From positions 1-10,812 of the forward strand of contig JANOAR010000032.1 in NCBI GenBank assembly GCA_031411235.1: DNA of 10,812 nt. The letters are read 5' to 3'. Of this stretch, positions 1 to 4,926 are shown one piece after another. The position numbers and the translations under genes are program-made. Numbering within the stretch: position 1 is the first letter of the stretch; each line of letters begins with the position of its first letter. The DNA comes from JANOAR01 sp031411235 (lineage in GTDB: Bacteria; Verrucomicrobiota; Verrucomicrobiia; Verrucomicrobiales; Verrucomicrobiaceae). The notes below the pieces were generated by a model, which worked only from the letters and a program-made list of their open reading frames with translations, made no database searches and had not been told where the DNA came from.

Positions 1-463
1 GCCCTTCATCGTCTCGAGTGTTCCGGTTTCGAGTTTAAACGGACCGCGAGGGTCCCCGGCTCGTGACGAGCTACTATGGCCTCTGCTGACTTCTGCACCA
101 CTCTCACGGCGCAGACCTCCCCAGGTAAGAACGCAGTCCTCCCCCGCACAACCGCCTCATTTACCTGCGCGACTAAACCATACGGGTTATCCCTCCTTCG
201 TCGGGCTCTGCGGTCAGGCTTCGCATTTGGTAGCGCTATCGCGCCAGGCAGGCGCTGTGTTTGGCCAGCTCGCCTCATCGCACCGGCCTTGTATGAGGTT
301 CTTGTTCATCGGCTCGCGGGTCTTGCCCAGTCTTCTTTCAGCCCAGCGGTCACCCGCTGAACCTTGACTTCGGCTAGTATTTTCATGAGTATGTTTTCGT
401 CATGTGTTGGTTTTCATACAGGGGACTTGAACCCCATCAGGACTGCGCCCATGCTGGGCACAC
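1..463 (-). mobile_element. 5' part of a group II intron, continuing beyond the left edge
   Basis: Read on the minus strand, the element starts at base 463 with GTGTGCCCAGCATGGGCGC, which fits the GUGYG 5' splice-site consensus. Two small hairpins follow: GGGC/GCCC around bases 447-459, and GGGG/CCCC around 421-435 ('GGGGTTCAAGTCCCC'). About 350 bases further in, at roughly 76-102, is the block read as CAGAAGTCAGCAGAGGCCAT. I recognise this as typical of the stretch just upstream of the reverse transcriptase/maturase frame in many bacterial group II introns. Two tight hairpins come next (59-71, GCTCG/CGAGC; 41-55, GGACC/GGTCC), as expected of a domain IV stem at the start of the intron-encoded protein. 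An ATG at bases 9-7 (M-K-G-) could be the maturase start, but only three codons are visible. A 90-codon minus frame at 6-278 ends in an ATGA overlap with that ATG; I read it as structured intron RNA, not a protein. The intron class cannot be fixed from this part. Confidence 0.7.
195..241. repeat. Copy A of a ~48-bp imperfect repeat (partner 1283-1330)
   Basis: The block begins CCTTCGTCGGG, contains CTGCGGTCAGGCTTCGC and ends GCGCTATCG. It matches 1283-1330 at most positions, with a one-base indel near the start and a diverged stretch of about 10 bases just before the final CGCTATCG. It lies inside the 5' part of the minus-strand group II intron, while its partner lies in the 3' intron relic, so both may come from the same structural segment of related introns. 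No coding role is evident. Confidence 0.6.
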
Positions 464-553
464 CAAAACGGATGCAGGCAACGGCTCGTATGGCATCTGT
501 CGTGTCATCGACGCCTCCCGCTCGCCGTCGCCTGATCCGAAGCGTTCGCCCAA
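464..553. other. Imperfect long hairpin at the intron 5' exon (attC-like or terminator-like target)
   Basis: The arms GGCAACGGCTCG (477-488) and CGAAGCGTTCGCC (538-550) are complementary apart from two single-base bulges. Pairing resumes at AT..GGC (490-494) with GCC..AT (530-536), leaving a ~35-base loop. Long imperfect palindromes with extrahelical bases, ending in a GTT-type box next to a promoterless gene, are characteristic of integron attC sites. Here the right arm contains GTTCGCC and a small gene starts 15 bases after it. The intron splice site lies 13 bases outside the left arm, after CCGTTTTG on the minus strand, which also resembles group IIC introns inserting beyond a terminator-like stem or into attC. 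The R-box does not match GTTRRRY exactly, so the integron reading is tentative. Confidence 0.35.
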
Positions 554-565
554 CCACGAAGCCGC

Positions 566-1114
566 ATGAGGTCCATCCTTCCACTTCTGATCAGCCTCGC
601 CATCGGCATGACTTTGCTTGGCGGAGAGAGCCAGACCCAGCTACTAACTCAGCCGATACTTGCGCATGGTGGTTCGGAGAGTTGGGGCGCACCTGATGTG
701 GAGTTTAAGATCGTCGATGTGCCCTTTATTGACTGGCACCACCAAGGCCAACCAGCGTTTCAAGCGATAGCTCAGACTAACCAAGTGCTGACGAACGCAC
801 CGAGGAGCATACCACCCATTGAGAGCAACCTGCTCGCGATGTATGGAATCACGATTGGCGGCTTTGACCCCACCTCACAAGAGCTTTGGCTCCGCTTGGA
901 TTCAGCGAAGGCACCCGCCGGCTGGCAGACTTCAGTAGAGGATGCAGCATTCGCAGCTATCGAATGCATTCGCATCGTCGCTGAGCGCTACAAGAGACGA
1001 CCGAAGTTACGGATCTCTGCGCCCGCAAGCGATCAAACGAAGTGGACGGCAATAGCCGAACAATTCAACAAGCATGACATGGCGCGCCCGTTTACCAAGA
1101 CCCCACCGAAATGA
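566..1114 (+). CDS. Small secreted protein of unknown function, possible gene cassette
   Basis: This 182-residue protein belongs to no family I recognise. Residues 1-20 (M-R-S then a Leu/Ile-rich stretch) look like a signal peptide or N-terminal membrane anchor. There is no lipobox cysteine after it, so it is probably exported or tethered, not a lipoprotein. The rest is a mixed soluble domain: a Trp/His patch (FIDWHHQ, 54-60), a Gly/Asp turn (GITIGGFDP, 94-102), a strand-like LWLRLD (107-112) and an amphipathic helix (AAFAAIECIRIVAERYK, 127-143). The C-terminus is Lys/Pro-rich. No Shine-Dalgarno is visible before the ATG, which lies 15 bases after an attC-like hairpin; the stop lies 26 bases before the 3' end of a group II intron relic on the opposite strand. 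This isolated position between intron pieces suggests an acquired cassette. The frame is open throughout; expression is not shown. Confidence 0.6.
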   Translation: MRSILPLLISLAIGMTLLGGESQTQLLTQPILAHGGSESWGAPDVEFKIVDVPFIDWHHQGQPAFQAIAQTNQVLTNAPRSIPPIESNLLAMYGITIGGFDPTSQELWLRLDSAKAPAGWQTSVEDAAFAAIECIRIVAERYKRRPKLRISAPASDQTKWTAIAEQFNKHDMARPFTKTPPK

Positions 1115-1139
1115 AGACCGCCACACCACCAAGGCCGAA

Positions 1140-1258
1140 ATCGGGTCGAGGCGGCAGGATTGCGCCTGCCGCCCCTCCCACACCACCCGGCGTGCGAGTC
1201 CGCACCGGGCGGTTCCAGTCAGATCACGGGGCTTTGACTTTCGTCGCCGCTCCGTGAT
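1140..1258 (-). mobile_element. 3' end of a truncated group II intron (domains V and VI)
   Basis: On the minus strand, bases 1213 to 1182 fold as a domain V-like hairpin: a 9-bp lower stem (ACCGCCCGG with CCGGGTGGT, one G-T pair), a 2-base CG bulge on the 3' side, a TGCG/CGCA upper stem and a four-base loop. The linker GTGGGAGG follows. Then comes a domain VI-like hairpin with a perfect 9-bp stem (1165-1173 with 1150-1158), and the sequence ends CGACCCGAT at 1140, fitting the AY 3' end of group II introns. Just before domain V is a 7-bp stem (ATCACGG 1223-1229, CCGTGAT 1252-1258), perhaps a shrunken domain IV. The order V, linker, VI and 3' end is characteristic. No maturase frame or 5' splice site is visible to the right before the next gene at 1462, so this copy is a relic. 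Confidence 0.6.
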
Positions 1259-1282
1259 GCCGCTTGAGCCAGATCGTTGCCC

Positions 1283-1330
1283 CCTTCGTCGGCGCTGCGG
1301 TCAGGCTTCGCTGGAATGATGCCGCTATCG
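1283..1330. repeat. Copy B of the ~48-bp imperfect repeat (partner 195-241)
   Basis: This copy carries CCTTCGTCGG, GCTGCGGTCAGGCTTCGC and a terminal CGCTATCG, matching 195-241. On the minus strand similarity continues more weakly past the block (GAAGG.GG..AAC). It lies on the domain IV side of the intron relic. Confidence 0.6.
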
Positions 1331-1331
1331 T

Positions 1332-1370
1332 GGCAGGGCCGTCCCAAATCAGGGACTCCTCTTTCCTGCC
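1332..1370. repeat. Nested inverted repeat next to the intron relic
   Basis: An outer stem GGCAGG (1332-1337) with CCTGCC (1365-1370) encloses an inner stem GTCCC (1341-1345) with GGGAC (1352-1356), followed on the plus strand by AAAAATATA. There is no T-run after the stem on the plus strand, so it is not an obvious terminator in that direction. It may be remaining intron RNA structure. From here to 1461 I see no gene and no 5' intron boundary. Confidence 0.4.
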
Positions 1371-1461
1371 AAAAATATATCGCCCGGCGGGCCTTTAACA
1401 GCGCCATCTCGCTAGCAATTGCTCTGCGCCTCGCCTGATTGCAGGCCTCACTTTTCCGCCC

Positions 1462-2130
1462 ATGCCCGCCGCCGCCACTGCTCCCGACATCAATGCCCAA
1501 GCCCAGCACGACACCCTGCTGCGTATCCCCGACCAGGATCGCAACCGCCTCGCGGAAGCCCTGCAAGAGCTGCTGGCGCATGGCAGCATCATCGGCTTGG
1601 AGCCCGGCCAGCAGCCGCTGTATGCCTGGTGCAGGCAGCATTTTGAATGGTTGCGCGAGAGCGCCGCGCTGCTGAGCCTGGACGTGGCGCTGCTGCATGA
1701 GGAGCGCATGGTGCAGGCCATCCCACGCAGCGCCGCGATGGTGCTGCATTTAAAACAAGATGCCACACTCGTCTGGCTAGCCCTCTGGTATGCGGGCGAT
1801 GTGCGCTGGCGCGATGAAGGCGAGACGCAAGCCTTCCTCACCGTCACGGAGCTGAATGCGCTGATGAAAGACCAGCTCCTGCCGGATGTCGCGGGCCTCA
1901 TCGGCAGAAATCGCCTGCGCGAGATTCTGCGCCAAGCGGCGAGGTTCAACCTCATCAACTTCGAGCCCGCTGAGCCCTTCGAGGATAGCAGCATCGAAGT
2001 CCTGCCCGCCATCCGGCGCATCGTGCCCTTCGATGGGCTAAACGCATGGACTGAGACGGTGGATAGCTTTAAAGGCGAGGGCGTGGGGACAAGTGATCCT
2101 GAGCTGGGGCTTGAGGGGCCGGAGGCGTGA
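1462..2130 (+). CDS. DUF4194-like protein, MksE/JetB-type SMC accessory subunit (orphan)
   Basis: This 222-residue protein resembles DUF4194 proteins: MksE of MksBEF and JetB of the Wadjet anti-plasmid system, winged-helix subunits that bridge the kleisin and SMC-like ATPase of a bacterial condensin. What I see is an N-terminal helical part (LYAWCRQHFEWLRE, 53-66), a hydrophobic segment ending in an acidic turn (ATLVWLALWYAGDVRWRDEG, 101-120), then LTVTELNALMKDQL (126-139), GRNRLREILRQAARFNLI (148-165) and the ending IEVLPAIRRIVPFDGLNAW (178-196), followed by a short acidic tail. This order and length fit the family. It is a recognition by pattern, with no search run. The partners (SMC ATPase, kleisin, nuclease) are not present: upstream is an intron relic and downstream a convergent regulator 34 bases away. 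The frame is open back to about 1399, but ATG 1462 is the first ATG; no clear ribosome binding site is seen. Confidence 0.55.
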   Translation: MPAAATAPDINAQAQHDTLLRIPDQDRNRLAEALQELLAHGSIIGLEPGQQPLYAWCRQHFEWLRESAALLSLDVALLHEERMVQAIPRSAAMVLHLKQDATLVWLALWYAGDVRWRDEGETQAFLTVTELNALMKDQLLPDVAGLIGRNRLREILRQAARFNLINFEPAEPFEDSSIEVLPAIRRIVPFDGLNAWTETVDSFKGEGVGTSDPELGLEGPEA

Positions 2131-2164
2131 GGTTGCCATTGCGGCAAATTTTCAGGCCTATCTT

Positions 2165-3595
2165 TTAGCCTATCGGCAGATTGGGTTTGCGGACGAGAAG
2201 GCCGAACTCTTTGAGTTTGCGCTGGAGCGTGCGGCGGCTGAGGCCGAGCAGTTCGGCAGCTTCAGTGCGGTTGTTACGCGTGCGGGCGAGGGCAGCGTCG
2301 ATGTAGCGGCGCTCCATTTTTTCGATGTTGAGGTCGGCAGGGATGGCCGCAGGCTGGGTAGAGGCGAGACCGGAAGACTGCGTGAGGCTGGACTGAAGCC
2401 TGGGGGCGGCGGTGCCGCCCGTGCCCGCGAGGTAGCCGGGGAGATGCTTCAGCATGATGCGGGTGCTGTTGCTCATGACGACGCCGTGCTCGATGGCGGT
2501 TTTGAGTTCACGGACGTTGCCCGGCCAGTCGTAGGCGAGGAGGGCAGGGAGAACGTCGTCGCCGAGGGGTTTGATGGGCTTGCGGTTGGCCTGGGCGAGG
2601 TCTTTGAGGAAGGCTTCGGCGAGGATGGGGATGTCCAGCTTGCGCTCGCGCAAAGGGGGCATGTGGACGGTGACGACGCGCAGCCGCCAGTAGAGGTCTT
2701 CGCGGAATTTCCCTTCCTCGACCATTTTAGCCAAGTCCTTGTTGGTGGCAGCGATGACGCGGACATCGACTTTAATGGGCTTGCTGCTGCCCACGCGCTC
2801 GATGGTTTGCTCGCCGAGGGCTCGAAGTAGTTTGACCTGAGTAGAGGGGTCGATCTCGCCGATTTCGTCGAGGACGAGGGTTCCACCATCGGCTAGCTCG
2901 AAGCGGCCAAGGCGCTTTTCCGTGGCTCCAGTGAAGGCACCTTTTTCATGGCCGAAGAGTTCGCTTTCGAGCAGTTGCGGCGAAAGGGCGGCGCAGTGAA
3001 CGACAATGAGCTTGCTCGTGGGGCGACCGCTGAGGGCATGGAGCGCACGGGCGACGAGTTCTTTGCCAGTGCCGCTTTCGCCTTCGATGAGGACGGTGGC
3101 GCGGGTGGGCGCGACTTGCTCGATGGTTTCGAGGATGGGCTTCATCACGTCGGCTTGGCCGAGGATGCCCTGGACGGAGTACTTGTGCTCGACTTGCTTT
3201 TTGAGGACGAGGTTCTCGGTTTCGAGCTTGCGGCTGCGGAGGGCTCGCTTGAGGAGGAGATCGACCTCGTCGAGGTTGAGCGGCTTGGTGACGAAGTGGT
3301 AGGCACCGCGACGCATGGCTTCGACGGCGGTATCCACGGAGCCATAGGCCGTCATCATGATGGCGACGGGTGGCTTGGGGAGTTTTAGCGCGGCTTCGAG
3401 GAGTGCCATGCCGTCATCACCGCCAAGCCGTAAGTCGGTGAGCATGAGATCCACGGCTTCATTGCGCAGGATTTCCATGGCCTCAGCAGCCGAGGCGGCG
3501 ACATAGACGTCGAAGTCGTCCTGGAGCGAGAGCCGCAAGCCCTCGCGGGTGTGCTTTTCGTCATCGACAATGAGGACGGTGGCGGGGTCGAGCAT
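2165..3595 (-). CDS. Sigma-54-dependent response regulator, NtrC family
   Basis: This 476-residue cytoplasmic activator opens promoters bound by sigma-54 RNA polymerase. The receiver domain (about 5-122) has acidic pair D11-D12, phospho-acceptor D54 (in LMLTDLRL) and K104 (FVTKPL). The AAA+ domain (about 142-370) has Walker A GESGTGKE (172-179), the sigma-54-contacting GAFTGA loop (219-224), Walker B LVLDEIGE (240-247), AATN (282-285) and WPGNVREL (357-364). A Fis-type helix-turn-helix ends the protein (about 425-466; NNRTEAAELLGLSRRTLQRKL). All key residues are intact, so it should be functional. I chose the ATG at 3595, immediately before the receiver; a longer frame to 3850 would add 85 low-complexity residues overlapping pdhA. 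It lies 106 bases downstream of pdhA on the same strand. No sensor kinase is nearby, so its signal is unknown. Confidence 0.93.
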   Translation of the reverse strand: MLDPATVLIVDDEKHTREGLRLSLQDDFDVYVAASAAEAMEILRNEAVDLMLTDLRLGGDDGMALLEAALKLPKPPVAIMMTAYGSVDTAVEAMRRGAYHFVTKPLNLDEVDLLLKRALRSRKLETENLVLKKQVEHKYSVQGILGQADVMKPILETIEQVAPTRATVLIEGESGTGKELVARALHALSGRPTSKLIVVHCAALSPQLLESELFGHEKGAFTGATEKRLGRFELADGGTLVLDEIGEIDPSTQVKLLRALGEQTIERVGSSKPIKVDVRVIAATNKDLAKMVEEGKFREDLYWRLRVVTVHMPPLRERKLDIPILAEAFLKDLAQANRKPIKPLGDDVLPALLAYDWPGNVRELKTAIEHGVVMSNSTRIMLKHLPGYLAGTGGTAAPRLQSSLTQSSGLASTQPAAIPADLNIEKMERRYIDAALARTRNNRTEAAELLGLSRRTLQRKLKEFGLLVRKPNLPIG

Positions 3596-3670
3596 ACGGT
3601 TTCCGTTTTCTGTTAGCCGTGGGGAGGGACGGGGGTAAAGCCTAGCTGTGCATTGCGGTTTGTCCGCCCC

Positions 3671-3697
3671 GGGAACGGACAACGGGAAACGGATAAC
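3671..3697. repeat. Two-copy tandem repeat in the pdhA-regulator spacer
   Basis: GGGAACGGACAAC (3671-3683) is followed directly by GGGAAACGGATAAC (3684-3697). The left end also takes part in a short inverted repeat, GTCCG (3662-3666) with CGGAC (3676-3680). It lies in the 106-base gap between pdhA and the regulator gene, where the end of one transcript or a promoter for the next would be expected. No function can be assigned. Confidence 0.5.
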
Positions 3698-3701
3698 GAG
3701 G

Positions 3702-4769
3702 TTAGTCGTTGAAAAAATGCCGCCCGGTGCTGCCTGCGAGGGTCTTGTTATCCACTTCCCAATACACGTCTTCGAAGATGCTTTCGGGCTCGGGGTAGGC
3801 GCTGGCATCGGCGAAATCGGTCGCGGCTTCGGCCTCTTTAGCGGCGTCACGGGCGATGCTCTTGGCGACTTCTTCGGTCAGGACGCCCTCGGCGAGGAGG
3901 ATGTTTTTGAAGACGATGATGGGGTCGTGTTCGTTTTGGTAGCGCTCGACCTCTTCCTTGGTGCGGTATTTATGAGCATTGGCATCGGCGACGGAGTGGC
4001 CGAAGTAGCGGTAGGTCATGATTTCCAAGATCGCAGGCTTGGATTTCTCGTGGGCTCGTTCGAGGGCCACTTGAGTGCGGGCGCGAACTTCATAGATGTC
4101 GGTACCGTCGAACTGCTCCCAGTCCATGCCATAACCAGCGGCGCGTTCAGCGAGGCAGCCAGGGTAGGCAGAAGAGCGCTGCTGGCTGGTGCCCATGGAG
4201 TAGCCATTGTTTTCGATGATGTAGATGACGGGGAGATCCCAGAGGGCAGCGAGATTTAAGGACTCATGGAAGGCACCTTGATTGATCGCGCCATCGCCGA
4301 GGTAGCAGAGGGCGGCACCTTTGAGGCCTTGGTACTTAAGGCCGTAGGCGAGGCCGAGGCCGAGGGGGGTCTGGCCGGCGACGATGCCGTGGCCGCCCCA
4401 GTAATTTTTGTCTGGAGCGAAGAAGTGCATCGAGCCGCCTTTGCCGTTCGAGCAGCCCGTGGCTTTGCCGTAAAGTTCGGCCATGCACTCATTCATGCCC
4501 ATACCGACCGCGAGAGCGTGGCCGTGGTTGCGGTAGGCGGTGATGGTGTGGTCGTTTTTGCCGAGCAGGGAGATAGTGCCGACGGCGACGGATTCCTGGC
4601 CGATATAAAGGTGGAGGAAGCCCGCCATTTTGTCCCCTTGGTACTTCTGCAGGGAGATTTCCTCGAACTTGCGGATGCGCACCATTTCGCGGTAGAGGCG
4701 AATTTTGTCATCGGCGGTGAGCGCTTGGTTAATGGGGGCTGCGGCGTGGGAGGTGGCGTTCGCGGTCAT
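3702..4769 (-). CDS. pdhA: Pyruvate dehydrogenase E1 component, alpha subunit
   Basis: This 355-residue protein is the thiamine-diphosphate-binding alpha chain of an alpha2beta2 E1, which decarboxylates pyruvate (or a related 2-oxo acid) and passes the acyl group to lipoyl-E2. The TPP/Mg motif is clear: GDGAINQGAFHES from residue 158 and ending IIENNGYSMGT (184-194), giving the GDG-X26-NN spacing. Also typical are RIRKFEE (31-37), YRNHGHALA (79-87), KGGSMHFF (110-117) and the phosphorylation-loop-like YRYFGHSVADANAHKYRT (253-270). The ATG at 4769 gives the usual family length. A start at 4874 would add 35 non-conserved residues and run across the palindrome at 4854. The E1 beta gene, often directly downstream, is absent; a response regulator is there instead. 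An acetoin- or branched-chain-type E1 alpha cannot be fully excluded without the partner. Confidence 0.92.
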   Translation of the reverse strand: MTANATSHAAAPINQALTADDKIRLYREMVRIRKFEEISLQKYQGDKMAGFLHLYIGQESVAVGTISLLGKNDHTITAYRNHGHALAVGMGMNECMAELYGKATGCSNGKGGSMHFFAPDKNYWGGHGIVAGQTPLGLGLAYGLKYQGLKGAALCYLGDGAINQGAFHESLNLAALWDLPVIYIIENNGYSMGTSQQRSSAYPGCLAERAAGYGMDWEQFDGTDIYEVRARTQVALERAHEKSKPAILEIMTYRYFGHSVADANAHKYRTKEEVERYQNEHDPIIVFKNILLAEGVLTEEVAKSIARDAAKEAEAATDFADASAYPEPESIFEDVYWEVDNKTLAGSTGRHFFND

Positions 4770-4853
4770 AGGAAATAGGGCTGGGATTGTAGCCGGTAGG
4801 GGAGGGGAGGCAAGCAAGTTTGCGGGGTTGAAGGGAAGCTGGGTGTGCCAAAT

Positions 4854-4869
4854 TGTTCCACGTGGAACA
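4854..4869. promoter_or_regulatory. parS: parS-like centromere site 1 (ParB binding palindrome)
   Basis: TGTTCCACGTGGAACA is a perfect 16-bp palindrome differing from the canonical parS TGTTTCACGTGAAACA at two symmetrical positions; such C/G variants occur among known parS sites. It lies between the divergent pdhA and mnmG starts. A second perfect copy lies 821 bp away inside mnmG. ParB would bind here to load CTP-dependent clamps and SMC; a local effect on the two divergent promoters is possible but not shown. Confidence 0.85.
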
Positions 4870-4926
4870 TTCATTTGCCCACGAAGGGGGATTTGCGATG
4901 TGAGCTTGCTGCTCTAGTCTGAGGCC

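Noticed and set aside
6..278. 90-codon minus-strand frame at the left edge as a protein
   Set aside because: It coincides with conserved, structured group II intron RNA upstream of the maturase start, and its translation has Arg-rich nonsense character.
1395..2147. 250-codon minus-strand open frame over the DUF4194-like gene
   Set aside because: Ser/Arg-rich translation without domain character, antisense to a frame with a recognisable fold pattern.
2093..2830. Long plus-strand open frame opposite the response regulator
   Set aside because: It is antisense to a complete, motif-rich NtrC-type gene and its translation is Gly/Glu/Val-rich low-complexity text typical of GC-rich shadow frames.
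3596..4874. Extended N-termini: regulator from 3850 and E1 alpha from 4874
   Set aside because: Both extensions add non-conserved residues; the first overlaps pdhA and the second runs through the parS palindrome. Starts at 3595 and 4769 fit family lengths.
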